This document shows positions 1 to 10,843 of a stretch of 64,000 nt of DNA, in pieces. Source of the stretch: Strongylocentrotus droebachiensis (taxonomy: Eukaryota > Echinodermata > Echinoidea > Camarodonta > Strongylocentrotidae); contig JAVYIG010004979.1 of NCBI GenBank assembly GCA_035222895.1, positions 83,109-147,108 of the forward strand, given 5' to 3'. The translations under genes were made by a program, and so were the position numbers. How positions within the stretch are numbered: position 1 is the stretch's first letter; every line of letters starts with the position of its first letter. The notes below the pieces were generated by a model that saw only the letters and a program-made list of their open reading frames with translations, was not told the origin of the DNA and did not search any database.

Positions 1-399
1 GATCTAGAAGGCTGTTTGAAGATGATAGGGCGCGCATGGCAAATAACTTAAAGATTATAGTAAAAAGTGAGATTTAATTTGGTAATGACAGGAGTACATG
101 ACAGGAGTACATGCACCACACTATGCCAACTCATGTACATTTAACTGTTGACGAGGTTGATGCAGTCTCTTGCTCTTGGGATCAGTGGTGGGCTTGGCTG
201 TTTTAGCCTCCAATCTCGCTTCCGCTGTCATTCTTTTAACGACTTGTTTGTAATTTGTAATTTTGAATTCACTTTTTGAGGAATTACTTCTTAGCCGGTA
301 ATAGTTATTAGTTGTATATAAAATATATACGGTATTATTAATTCATATATATATATATATATCACAAAACCTTATTCCTAAATTTATTCTTTTATATAG
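1..399 (+). other. Intron of SAMHD1-like copy A (partial)
   Basis: This is noncoding sequence left of the first exon seen in the window. It ends in an AT microsatellite near 346-362 and the acceptor AG at 398-399. The upstream exons of copy A, including its HD catalytic part, must lie left of the window. I see no other gene here. Confidence 0.6.
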
Positions 400-456
400 G
401 TTGAAGGACGCTTTCCAAGAAGCTGCTGATCATCTCGTATTCGTTGGTAAAGGCGG
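400..456 (+). CDS. SAMHD1: SAMHD1-like copy A exon ([11 protein letters not shown]...)
   Basis: The exon lies between acceptor ...tatatag and donor gtaagt at 457. It reads [18 protein letters not shown] plus a split Gly, matching the human [20 protein letters not shown] region. Its 57 bp start and end in phase 2, the same as the copy B exon at 24948-25004. Confidence 0.85.
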
Positions 457-3400
457 GTAAGTTTCATTCACGAATCAGAACAACATTCCTTGTATTGCTT
501 ATACATTTATGTAATTTTGTGTTTATTATTTATTATGGAGGTAACAAAGAGTAAGTGGGAACATTTTGCAATCGTTAAAATGTGGGTAGAATGTGATCAT
601 GTTATTGACTGATTAACAGGCTCCTGTATACCATAACTGTTATAACTTTGTTTTGTATTTGCATATGAAACTGTTTCAGAAAGGAGTACAACCTATTGGA
701 GTCTGTGAAGGACCCCGAGGCCTTCTGCCAAGTCAATGACACCATTGTCAACGAAATCATGCGCTCACGATCTCAAGAATCAGGAATGGTGAAGGCACGG
801 GAGATCATAGACCGGATACACAAGAGAGAACTCTACCAGTGCATTGCGGAATGCCAACATGCCAACGAAGAGGTATTTGAAGTCTTTCATGTATAACATG
901 ATCTAAAGGCAGGGTAATTTACCGACATGGCTACCTCTGCTGCAATGTAGTTCCCATTGCGCCATCCATCTCTAATGATAATAATAAATGGTGATAATAA
1001 TATTATTATTACAAGTGATAACGATTACATAACAAAAATTATAATGGTTAAGACAATGATAATAATAAAACAACAACAACAACCATAATAATAATGATGA
1101 TAATAATAATATGAATTAAAAAAAGAATATGACAATCATAATAATCATACCATTGATAATAATAATATAAATAATAATAATAATAAATAATTAGTAGGCC
1201 AGCCGAACATGAAAAAGGGCTATAGAAAAAAATTCCATGGCATTTCAAGAGCAATGCGTGGCTTCAATGCTAAAACTCTTGCAAAAATAATAAATGTATA
1301 TATATAAGTATATTATATATTTCAAATTATTTAAATTGTTTTGATTTTATTCACATTTAATATATAAATGTATATATATATATATTTAATGTTTAATGGA
1401 ACAAGGTCTAACAAGATGCAGAAGAAATATAGAATATAGAAGAATATATATATCACGATTTGTTTGTTCCAATTAAAGATGCGCACAGTGGATTCAGCTG
1501 TGATAAAGCGATTGATCGTAATTGATGTTGACGATCTCTCATCCCTGTCGTCGTCCTCTTTAATAGAGATATTCCGAGCTGAAAATATCGAAGTCGAGGT
1601 ATGGCTGGTCGTACCATTGTTGTATGGGAACAGTTACATGTCGTTATTCTAAAGAATCGAAATTCTTGAAATGATATTTTTTCCTTCAACTTACGTACGT
1701 TCGGAATAATAATTGTTTTTCTTCATTTTCGGACTTATGTACCGTATTTCGTTTTCGGAATTAAGGACCTTTGTAATAATAAACCCTACTACATAGTTCT
1801 CGGAAATCTGAACCTTCCGATAAAGGAACCTTCAGAATAATGCAACAAATGTTAGGAATTATGCACCCCCTAAAATGGGAAGTTTATGTTTCGAAATAAT
1901 GAGCTATCGGAAACACAAGTGCCCCCCCCCCCCTTAGGGGAAAAGGTCAGATCATTGCATATGTCATAATCTGGTAGGACGCATACTCATCCTCCAAAAA
2001 GTGTTTTGGCTTTTTAAAGGTAAAGACCAGTTTTTGAAACGCCCCATTTCAAAAAAATGGAATGGAAGCTCTTATAACCAATCATGTGAAAGAATATGTT
2101 TTGAAATACGTGATGTTACAAATTTTGCCGGGAAACCGCCTACTTATTGACATATTTGGTAAATTATTATATATATCTGGACTGGATAGATATGGAGTAG
2201 TCCCATATACCTCTTTCTGTGTATAGTGCTTGTAACTTTACCAAGACTGGGCCAAACTTCTTATCATTTTGATGATTCCAGAACCTTGCACTATATGCTA
2301 GATGATCAACATTTTCTGATCGATTCCACAACATTTCTTTCACAATGCAATCGCATGACCAGAATTGGTCTATACCTTTAAACACTCGTTTAACTCGTGT
2401 GGAATTTGTTTCCTTTGGCTAAATTGTCAGGGAATTCGACACGCTACCCACCCCCTCCCCCTTCAAGATCTGTTAGTGACACCCTTAGGTGTTTCATCAA
2501 TTATATATATCAACCTCAACAATTTCAGAGTTAAAGAAATAGTGAACTGCTGTGATTTTTTTTTTTTTTTAATAACATGTTTCCTTAAATAAACACAGTT
2601 CCACACGTAATGTTGTGTTGGCTTTACTAAATCAAAATATGTAATATAAAATTTTTAAATAATTATTTTGTTTATTTCGATCATTTCCGAAGATTCTCTC
2701 TTTTCTCATTTACTGATAGGTATCACACTTTGACTACGGAAGTGGAGACAAAAACCCTCTCCTCGATATCCCGTTCTACAAGAAAACAGGTGATGGTAAA
2801 TTTGATGCTGAGCTCCTACCAGAGGACAAGGTTAGTGCACTCAAGAGTGACATATGCAAACTATACAATCCTATACATATCTACCGACTATCAACGGGGA
2901 GATGTCGTGGTATAGTGTTAAATTCGTTTGACTCTCAATCCAAGGGTTTAGGGTTTGGATCCCAGCTCGGCACTCTTAGTAATAAGAAGCATTTTTTTTG
3001 TTATAACTATTGAAGCAGAGGCAGAAAAGGCGACAGAGCCGTGCCCCTCACTTTTTTAAGTACCCCTAAAGTGCCTCTTTTTACATGGGAAAGGTGTCCC
3101 CTTTTACCTCAGATAAGTACCCTTTTTATTCTTAATAGGTGCCCGTTTCACATTTTAAGAGTGCCTTTTACCAACTCTGATAATTGCCCCTATTCAATCT
3201 GAGAGGTGCCATTTTTACTTTAACAAGTGTCCTTTTCTTTTGTTATAAGTGGCCCTTCCCCTTCTGCCAAGTGCCCCTTTTCATCTTTGACGAGTGCCTC
3301 TTTTCACCTCTCATAAATGCCCTCTTTTATTTTAATACGTGCCCTAGTCCTCCTGTCTTTCTAATAAGCATGTTCTTAAGTCTGATGGTAAGTTTGATGG

Positions 3401-4733
3401 ATTAATCTGCAAACAAATCTCTAGACTAACAAAATTTCCCAATGACAATGCTGTTCAAACAAGAACAATGCGACCACACTCACACAGCAACTCTTTCGCT
3501 GCTCTCACAAATACCTGTACAAAGCAAAAAATATCGACACCACTAACGTCGAAATAACCACCCTACGGATTTTCGATCAAAGAACCATGTACTGTCAATG
3601 AAGAAATCTCTGAATTAAAAGAATTAAAATAAATTGGACTAAATCTTAAAAACTGGGCAGCATATTAACTCCATGTATCTTTGCACTAAATGGTCTCCAT
3701 ACAGACCAATGTTCGAGAAGGCTTCCATATCAAAGAACCTTAAGATGATGGTTAGGACAGCAGCCATAGGACCACAAATATTCAGACCAATAAGACTGGT
3801 AATTAGCATTGATCCTTCAATAGGCCCTGATGCAGGTGTTGTGAAATTGTTAAACCACAGACCCTGTAAATACGGATGCAAGGGTTAGGCTCAAGTGTTT
3901 ATTAGTCATCAATAAGATAAATAACATATTTGATGACAGCAGCACTTGCCAACCGGGTTAATGGAATTAAAATTAAACCTACTGATCGTTGCATCGCTCA
4001 TCTTTGACCAGCTCCCAGCCGACCTGCCGCAGCGACTACTAGACGTCACCTTCCGCATCTACACCAAGGTACCCAAGTTAGATCGAGAGACCATCAAGAA
4101 CGCCAGGGACAGGTGCACGACCAGGCTTGAAATGATAAATCGGAGGCGACGCTCCGTCCCAACCACACCCGTCAAGCAGAAAGTCAGGGGTCCACCAATT
4201 GGCCGAATGGCTTCCAGCCCGCCCATAGGCGCTGTTAGCCCACTTAACAGCAGCCCCATATCCGATTTAGGTGAGTACTCTCTCTTTCCATGCAGGGATG
4301 CCCGATGATTTCATCCAATGAACCTAAAAAGAGAAAGTAATGTTCGCATCATGTTTGTACTGTACAATAGGAAGCCTAGAAATGGAGTGGCTCCTGTCCC
4401 TGTTCTGGCCTGAAAACTGGTATCTCTGTTTTTGTCTCGCTTCATCTCTGTTTGTCACTCTCTGTACCCGCTCTTTCCCATTTATTCTGCCTGTATCTGT
4501 CTCTGTCTGTCTTTTGTTTACCTCTCTTTATCAGTCTTTGTCTTTGTTTTACCCTCCTACCTCTCTCCACTCTCTCACTATCCTATTCTGCTACAGGTTT
4601 ACCTGTTTTAATGTGGGTACATTTCCCCACTCCCGCTATCAGTCCCTGCCTCTGAGGTCATCGTCTAATATCTTCTTCTGTTTCTGTCTACGTCTCCTCC
4701 CTCCCCCTTTCAAGTGTCAACCCCCATGTTCTA

Positions 4734-4766
<33 letters not shown>

Positions 4767-5184
4767 GCCTCCATACGTCTGTTTCTCCATGTCACTTTTT
4801 CAGTTAATTCACCTGTTCTGGGAAATGACAACCTCATAAAAGGCAGGAAAATGAAGGATATTTCGGTGAAAAGTAGGACAAGTATAGGAGCATGGTTAAA
4901 AAAAAGAGAAATGAGGAGAAAGTAGGAAAGTTTGGAAGCCTGTAGTACTACTATTACTAATAATCATAAAAGCATACGTTTGTTGTTTTTAATCCCTTGA
5001 AACAGATTCGTTTGTCAGTACTGATGGGGATGCAGGTATTCCGAGTCTGATGTCGAACCCTCCTGATGCTGCTGCTGCTGCGCTTGGTACGGGGTCGGCT
5101 GAGTTTAATTCTCGAGGTTCACGATCCCCTGAACCAGAAGCTAAAGTCACACTAGACACCTCCAAGCGCCATATCACCTTCTGA
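400..5184 (+). CDS. SAMHD1: SAMHD1-like dNTPase copy A, 3' part (six exons)
   Basis: This is the C-terminal part of a SAM/HD-type deoxynucleoside triphosphate triphosphohydrolase, the family that cuts dNTPs to deoxynucleoside plus triphosphate. Coding exons are 400-456, 680-872, 1479-1598, 2720-2830, 4012-4270 and 5006-5184, all with GT/AG junctions and compatible phases. The exon before 400 must end in phase 2. The encoded region matches the part of human SAMHD1 after the catalytic core: the DAF...GG stretch, the REILKQIEYRNLF-like helix (here KRELYQC), the DYG...KNP strand, and the tail with a TTPVKQK site. Each exon has a clear paralogue in copy B. Against B, the MRTVD exon is 6 bp longer, the penultimate exon carries an extra basic RRRR stretch, and the last exon has an Ala run. 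No stop or frameshift is seen, so it may be functional. The catalytic exons are outside the window. Confidence 0.85.
680..872 (+). CDS. SAMHD1: SAMHD1-like copy A exon with RELY cyclin-docking-like helix
   Basis: A ...tttcag acceptor opens the exon and gtattt at 873 closes it. The 193 bp encode [15 protein letters not shown]... to HANEE. The KRELYQC segment aligns with human YRNLFKY, whose R451 and L453 contact nucleotide in the allosteric site and act in cyclin A/CDK binding. The paralogous exon in B is 26565-26757. Confidence 0.88.
1479..1598 (+). CDS. SAMHD1: SAMHD1-like copy A exon (MRTVDSAVIKR...)
   Basis: This is a phase-0 exon of 40 codons between ...attaaag and gtatgg. It holds a Ser-rich linker (SSLSSSS) before IFRAENIEVE. 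It aligns with the human KIKREDYESLPKEVA...AEDFIVD region. Copy B has 38 codons here. Confidence 0.8.
1690..1965. repeat. Intronic repeat with TTCGGAATAAT-type motifs
   Basis: The motif ttcggaataat and its variants recur on both strands here, ending in a C run near 1922-1933. A diverged copy occupies the same intron of copy B (about 28640-28810), so the insertion predates the A/B duplication. It may be a decayed MITE. Confidence 0.4.
2160..2390 (-). repeat. Dispersed repeat, inverted relative to 62200-62400
   Basis: About 210 bp here is the reverse complement of 62200-62400; for example accaagactgggcc is matched by ggcccagtcttggt. It is a dispersed repeat of unknown class. A short - strand reading frame inside it is not supported as a gene. 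Confidence 0.5.
2720..2830 (+). CDS. SAMHD1: SAMHD1-like copy A exon ([13 protein letters not shown]...)
   Basis: The exon has 37 codons in phase 0, between ...actgatag and donor gttagt. [13 protein letters not shown] aligns with human VINMDYGMQEKNP. The paralogue in B is 29026-29136, with the same length. Confidence 0.85.
2885..3000 (+). repeat. tRNA-derived SINE-like fragment
   Basis: The stretch gtggtatagtgt (A-box like), then ...gactctcaatccaag..., then ggtttggatcccagc (B-box like) resembles a decayed tRNA-derived SINE head. The same fragment occurs in copy B at about 29215-29285. It is too degenerate to call a tRNA gene. Confidence 0.4.
3040..3370 (+). repeat. Degenerate minisatellite with AAGTGCCCCTTTT core
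   Basis: The tract repeats an aagtgccccttttca-type core every 20-30 bases with strong decay. The same family lies at 11270-11890 (intron 1 of B) and 29285-29530 (the paralogous intron of B). Short open frames inside it are composition artefacts. Confidence 0.6.
3370..4011 (+). other. Copy A intron conserved with copy B
   Basis: This noncoding sequence aligns with 30410-30978 of copy B (shared gtctgatggaaagtttgatgg-like start, with small indels). It ends at the acceptor at 4010-4011. No independent gene is seen. Confidence 0.5.
4012..4270 (+). CDS. SAMHD1: SAMHD1-like copy A penultimate exon with TPVK site
   Basis: The 259-bp exon runs from [20 protein letters not shown] to ISDLG and ends in phase 1 before gtgagt. 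It aligns with human [21 protein letters not shown] and the following tail. TTPVKQK is placed like human ITPQKKE, where T592 is a CDK phosphorylation site. A basic insert (NRRRRSVP) precedes it, unlike copy B. Confidence 0.85.
4440..4800 (+). repeat. CT-rich low-complexity tract in last intron of copy A
   Basis: This pyrimidine-rich intronic sequence (tctctgt and ctctct motifs) ends in a (CT)n microsatellite near 4735-4760. Long open frames come from the composition. Confidence 0.55.
5006..5184 (+). CDS. SAMHD1: SAMHD1-like copy A last exon
   Basis: The exon follows ...gaaacag, completes a split GAT codon, and ends at TGA 5182-5184. It contains an Ala run (DAAAAAL) and ends in KRHITF. Copy B ends in KRQLDF, so the Leu of a possible RxL motif is changed to Ile here. 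Confidence 0.85.
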
Positions 5185-5290
5185 AAAGCACCCTCAACGA
5201 GGATCGAAATCAGGAGTAGGTTTGATACCCTCTGACAGGGAAACCTGTCTAACATCTCTGATTAATAAACCCTTAAAGCCCGTCTGAATT
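5185..5290 (+). promoter_or_regulatory. 3' UTR start and candidate polyA signal of copy A
   Basis: aataaa occurs at 5264-5269, about 80 bases after the stop. The first bases after the stop (aaagcaccctcaa.gaggatcga) are conserved in copy B. The actual cleavage site is not known. Confidence 0.4.
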
Positions 5291-5450
5291 AGTTTAGCAA
5301 TGAGGGATTAGACCACCCTGCAAGGTCACTGACTCAGCTCTCAATTAACATAAGAAAAAGAGGATTATGGGGGAACCAATGGTCACCGCTTAGGCATTGT
5401 TTTCTATATAGAGGGAGCAAGTAGCTACAAGAAGTACTTTAACAGGGATG
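5265..5450 (+). repeat. Dispersed repeat present in A flank, absent from B flank
   Basis: About 180 bp from near taaagcccgtctg to the acagggat region is also found at about 63440-63665. It is missing from the 3' flank of copy B, where the flanking sequence joins (gtttagca... to aacagg...ttatatcttgc). It is therefore probably an insertion in A after duplication, or a deletion in B. Confidence 0.5.
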
Positions 5451-8400
5451 TTATATCTTGCATGGTATATTTGTACGTCCTATTCGTGGATTGATTCTCT
5501 TAGACTTTTTAGCCTGAAAGGAAGAGTCTTTCCACTAGATTTTAAAATCATATCGTACCCTCTGCAGCTCTGCTTCCGACCAGGGACCTCAGATTTCCTA
5601 TCCTTTCACGTATTTCCTTATCACCAGTGAACTTGATACCCCTTTTCCTGATATTCTCTGATATTTATTCTGACCAGAAGAGTTAGGTGCACTACGTTTT
5701 AGTCGTTAACATTTTCATCATTATTTAGAACCTTAATCAGGATGATAGTGGTTGTTAAGATTTCCATATCTAAAACAACCGCCCTTTCTACGAAAAATCG
5801 GATCAAACGAGGATGTGTAATGTGCACCTATTTGTTTTAACGCGTTTTCGTGTATGCGGACAATGTTACAGGCCCCAAATCTACAGCCCCCTAAAATGCT
5901 CGAAGAAATTAACTTTTCTTTTCCCTAAGTAACACTCGCTTTTACTAATTTAAAGGAGGTTTTGTGTGTGTGCGTGTGTGTGTATGAGTGTGTGTCCAAT
6001 TCAATGTTTTTACTGCAGTTACAAGATGAATGATATTTAAAAAAAAAAGACATGCTCCCACACACTCAGACGAATGCTAGATAGACAGTCGCCGAAAGAT
6101 AAAGCAAAACTTTGGCAAATCGAATGACACTGATTGACTTATGTGTAAAGGATATTCTTCCAATCACATGTGACAGAATATTCAACTTTTATGTCGAAAG
6201 GAATATTACAAAAAAGTAATAAAAGCGAGAGTAACTAAGGGCAAAAAAAACTTAATATTTACGAGAAGTTGACATATTGAGTTATCGTGGTATCATTTAA
6301 GCAGTTTCTTGATGAATATTAATCATTTCCCAAGCGTAGATATCAAAAGTAAGAAATAGGGGAAATTGAGGGACTGTGCCATTCATTCATTTGAAGAAGA
6401 ACTGAGAAGGGAAAAAGAGGAATAAAAAAAGAAGAAGAAAATAGTCTCAAAGTGTCTTTTTCTGTAATACAATCAACATCGGGTATAATCATGCAGTTTA
6501 CTAATACTGAAATTACATTTTCTGGAAAATATAGAATTATATTGTTTTCACGTTTTAGGTACAATTAAAAAAAAAATTATTCTCATGTTTAAAAAAAAAA
6601 TAAAAATAAATAAATAAATTTAATTTAATGAATATATCTATGTATAAAGGCCTTTCTCTTGTTACGCTTCTTTATAATTTGATCATAGGCAGGTCTACAA
6701 ACGAGTATTTTCAGCTGTATATTTACCAAAAAATTATTTCGGTTATGTAAATACATCACAGATGTTGCTCTGGTCATATTACACGGTTATAAAGTTGTTT
6801 TGAGATACACCGGTATTAATACTTTATCGGCTTTATGTAAGCCAACATCTGCAGACAGAATATGAAGCAGCAACCTACCTCCATCGAATTTCAGTAGTTT
6901 TTCTAAACACTCCATATTATATGCATAATGTGACTGTTAATGTGGAAGGATGGTGTGTAAATAGCGAGATCGTGATAGCCTACAATTACATATTGTTAGC
7001 AAGAATTATTCTGTATTGGTTTGTTCGGTTGTTTTTCATTTCTGACTCCTAATTAACATTATACATTCATCGAAGGAGTACAATAACACACGATATTTGA
7101 TATTTCAAATCAGTGTGTTACACCAATCCTTGATTTATGTTTGTGAAAATTATGAGGTAGTGGTTATTGACATTTTAGGAATGTTTTGTCTTGATTAATT
7201 TTGTCATCATCAAACAGGTCGTTGAGTTTGTACCACTTATAAATGTTAAAATTATTTTGCAATGAAGGTTGAGTGTATAAATAGTGATAATGATAGTAAT
7301 TGACAATAGATAGAGTTTTAGAATTTTGAATGTTGTGAAGCTGTAAGACAACCTCGATTAATGCTTGCATAATTAATGAGATTCTGATATTTATTGGGCA
7401 ATATTGTTGGGTAACTCCTTTCTTTTCTCTTTGTATATATTTCTGAATCATATATTTTATACTACTTTCTTAATATTGCGCAGATATAGGAACAAAATGA
7501 ATGGGACTGCGTCTCTAATAAACCTCCAAATGCATGTTCCTGTATTGGTTTGAGTTGCTTCAGTACTGTTCAATTAAGTTATCGCGGTAGCTACATATAT
7601 TTTCCTGGCAGTTTTTAACACTTGTAAGACTCTTTGGCCTTTGACGCCCAAAGTTGAATTAGTTCTTCCATAATATGCTTATTCATACCTCATCCAAGTT
7701 TGGTATGAAATGCTTCAGGAGTTATCACGGTAACGAGATTTTTTTCCTGGTCATTTTCAATCCTTTTCTGCCCCTGTGACCTTAATTTTTGACCCTTTCA
7801 ACCCGAGATCTAATCGATTCAGCATTTGTTTTTGCTCGTTCATAATTTCTCAAAGTTTGATTCAAATTGCTCCAAGACTTTTGAAGTTACCGCGGTATCG
7901 AGATATTTTATGACGAAAAGCGAGGCGGACGTATAGACGCATGTACAACTGGCACCATTTTCCGTGGCGGAGGCATAACAGTATCTGAACGGCATTTCTT
8001 CTTTTAGCTTATTTGTTTGTTTGTTTTTTTCAAACTGGACCAATGTAATAATATTAAATATTCAACAAGTTTTGCTGAAATTCAAGCACTTTTATTTTCT
8101 TTCTTAAACACTCGCATCCTTGAGTCTGGCTGTGAAATTAATGTGCTTATTTCGTCTTTCAATTCGTAAAAACATCTCTTGCGCATGAAACTTTCATTGA
8201 TGCTACAAAGAATTTGGAATAAGCTCTAACTTTGTACTTTGTTTTCAAGACGTTTTCTAAGAAAGCCTCTGAGAAACTATACTGCAACAAGCTCTGCTTA
8301 TACTGAGTTCTTCTTTTCTCGTGCCATTACTATTGTCTTGTTTCATTTTTTGGGAGTGTAATATACTTATTTCTTGTATTACGTTTTGCAAGAGAAATAA

Positions 8401-8585
8401 AATCATTTTAATCTTTGAACTGAAAGGAACCAGACTATCTCGTAATACAATTTTGATGCCAGTCAGTAAGCAGCAGAGTAATATCTACATATTAATGACG
8501 TCTACATGTATTTGTGCATTGGCTTGCCTTTATGCTGGAAATAAGGACATTAAATATTGGAGCCTACGTGGGATCAAAGTTTGTT
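5450..8585 (+). repeat. 3' flank of copy A, duplicated downstream of copy B
   Basis: This noncoding DNA aligns at intervals with 32900-37040, for example near 6270-6420, 7010-7060 and 8450-8580. It marks the distal part of the A/B duplication unit. Parts may belong to a long 3' UTR or a noncoding transcript; the sequence alone does not show this. It has short TG, A and AT tracts and no convincing exon. Confidence 0.5.
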
Positions 8586-9300
8586 TGTTTGTTTGATTTT
8601 ATTTCTGCATTTTCAACAAAATAGAGAGTAATATGCAAACTAAGTACATATATATTATTAACAAAATTTAAAATACATGTACAATCCTATAATATCATTC
8701 AATTAAACAATTATACCTTTAAAAAGACACAGTTGACAAATCATTTCAAAATTGAAATTCGCAGGATACCGCCATCTAAAGCTAAAGCATGAACGTGATG
8801 GCGACCTTAGGAAAGGAACCTATGTGGGCGACCCTATAAAATATAGTATAATCCGAAAAAGATTAATTATAACAGCCATATAATTAAGTAAATTATATTT
8901 TTCAGGCATAAAATGAAATGCGTTAAGGGTAAATGTGTATATTATGTGAGTGTATGACATGTGAAACGTGTTCTTTATGTCCTTATTTATGTATGTGCAT
9001 ATGCAAGTGTGTGTGCGAGTTCAGGTTTTTGGAGCGCTTATTAAATTGTGACTGTATGCTGATAAAAATTTGCGCTCCATGGCACCCTTGAAAAAATATA
9101 TGATAGTACATGATTTGACAGTAGTTTGGAGACTGTTCCATAGGTCAGGGCCATTGTGTCGGATATATTTATGCGCAATTAGCAATTTGGGGTTTATCAA
9201 ATGAAAGTTCTGAGAGTTTCATGTCGGGTAAGAATGGATTTTGTTGTTTATAACGAACATATTGTGGAATGCCGGAGGAAGTAAGATATTTGAATATTTG
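8585..9300 (-). mobile_element. 3' fragment of a CR1/L2-like LINE
   Basis: The - strand at about 9270-9080 reads HNMFVINNKIHSYPT, then a stop, then a GPDLWNSL-like end. This is the typical C-terminus of CR1/L2-like reverse transcriptases, where Y.TR precedes LWN.LP. The stop replaces the expected Arg. The 3' end at the left is a (CAAA)n-like tail (tttgtttgtttg on +). The fragment sits where the A and B 3' flanks stop matching. Confidence 0.55.
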
Positions 9301-9650
9301 AACATAAAGATTGCAACATTTCTGAACCCCCCTTTCGCGGGCTTTTCGCGGACTTTTCCTGCCTTGGAGACCCCCCTAAATACGGAAAAATGCTCAATGT
9401 ATCCCCCTTAATTCGGAATAATTTCTCAGGAGTCCAAAGAGATGAGAGAAAAAAGAAAAAACACCCCCTTTTTAAAGAAATCTCCGGGTGAAAAGTCAAA
9501 TACACCCCTTTTTTTACAATTCTCGGGCACGAAAAATACCCCTTTACCGGACATTTTGGTAACACGCATGCGGTCATTCTGACCCCGGAGAGGGGGGGGG
9601 GGGGGGGGCGGGCAATAATAGAGGGGAATGTTTCACAAGGAATCGGTTCC
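9300..9650. repeat. C/G-run-rich repeat
   Basis: The tract has many short C runs and ends in a long G run near 9593-9608. Similar runs occur at about 20080-20345. It is probably a degenerate transposon fragment. The - strand open frame across it is a composition artefact. Confidence 0.4.
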
Positions 9651-9959
9651 TGATCGCTCGTGTGTTGCGGTTGGTTCATGTCAGAATACAATTTTCAGTG
9701 TGGCAAAATTTTATTATACAATTTAATTATTCTTTTATCAATTTTCTACCTACCGGTTCATGGAAGGTTGGAAAAACAAAGACAAACAAAAGAGCTCAAT
9801 CCTTTTATGATGCTCAAAACGATAATCAGCATGGTTAATTTGTTTTCATCATTTTGGTGTGTGCTTCAATTCACTCATTTCAAAAGTGCAAGAGCATATT
9901 CACAAAATAGGATACAATTCCGGATCCCTTTATTGCTTGAAAATCCCCGTTACTTTGTT

Positions 9960-10828
9960 TGTATTATGACAGCTACTTTTCCTGCGACAAACATGAGTTT
10001 CCTATAGTATTGCACAATTTCAGGGATGGGAAAAACCAACACGTCGATGGATTTGATTGGATGTCGTTCGCACAGCTACACTCATTTGGAGAGATTATTT
10101 GGGATCAGTTCCATAAGTCAGTTTGTAGACGATTGATGCATACTTTATACATAAATACGAACTAAAGGAGACAATTTGTTGTTGTTTAGACTTGAATTGA
10201 ATAAGAAGGGTGATGCATTAGGGTTGAAAGCTGAGAAGAAGGGCGATATGATATTCCTACTTAGTACATATCTGGTAGAGAGGGATAAGGTAGTCACGCT
10301 CTGTTACACATCGCTTAATGAACTCGAGAGATATGACGTGTGTTGAACTCGTAACGAAACACTCACCTGGAGACGGTAACGTAAGCACGTGACTCATTAT
10401 TGTTCCTATATAATACCACTAATCATATGCTTTTCATGGGATTGGGCCATGATTATAAACATTTTCACAGGAGTCTATTATTTCGTTTAGACTGCATCAA
10501 AGGAGTTGGATTGAATAAGGAGGGTGATGTGTCGGAAATAAAGTGTGATTTTTAGTGTTGAAAGCTGAGAGGTAGAGAAATGTAAAATTCCATCGGAGTA
10601 CGTGGCTGGTAGTGGGAGACGTAAGGCGGCCACACCCTCTTACCGATCGCTTATTGAACTCGAGAGATCATGCTTTTCATGGAGTACACATCGCATAAAT
10701 GTAGAATACAGATGTACATCATCTCCTGATCACGTCGGTCTAATAATTACGATTCATAGGTGTGTACATCATCTTCTAATCACGCCGGCCCAATAATTAC
10801 GATACAGACGTACAGGGACAGGAGAATA
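9960..10828 (+). promoter_or_regulatory. 5' flank of copy B with tandem promoter-like duplication
   Basis: Upstream of exon 1, a unit of about 310 bp is present twice (from about 10190 and from about 10505). Shared landmarks are attgaataag.agggtgatg, ttgaaagctgag, and the gaactcgagaga / tgcttttcatgg motifs. A 50-bp unit then repeats at 10713-10762 and 10763-10810, directly before the start codon. Both the landmarks and the 50-bp tandem also occur before exon 1 of copy C (55700-55995). This is a candidate proximal promoter; no clear TATA box lies at a standard distance. Confidence 0.45.
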
Positions 10829-10843
10829 ATGGAGAATTCAAAG
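10829..10843 (+). CDS. SAMHD1: SAMHD1-like copy B first mini-exon (MENSK)
   Basis: ATG GAG AAT TCA AAG is followed directly by donor gtaagt at 10844. It ends in phase 0, as needed by the exon at 19552, which starts VFNDPIH. The joined K-VFNDP matches human K116-V117, where K116 contacts GTP in the allosteric site. The paralogous mini-exon of copy C (MDLSK, 55996-56010) has the same length, phase and last two residues. Confidence 0.6.

Noticed and set aside
4340..4807. 155-codon Ser/Leu/Phe-rich + frame
   Set aside because: It is a CT-rich intronic tract between two coding exons of copy A.
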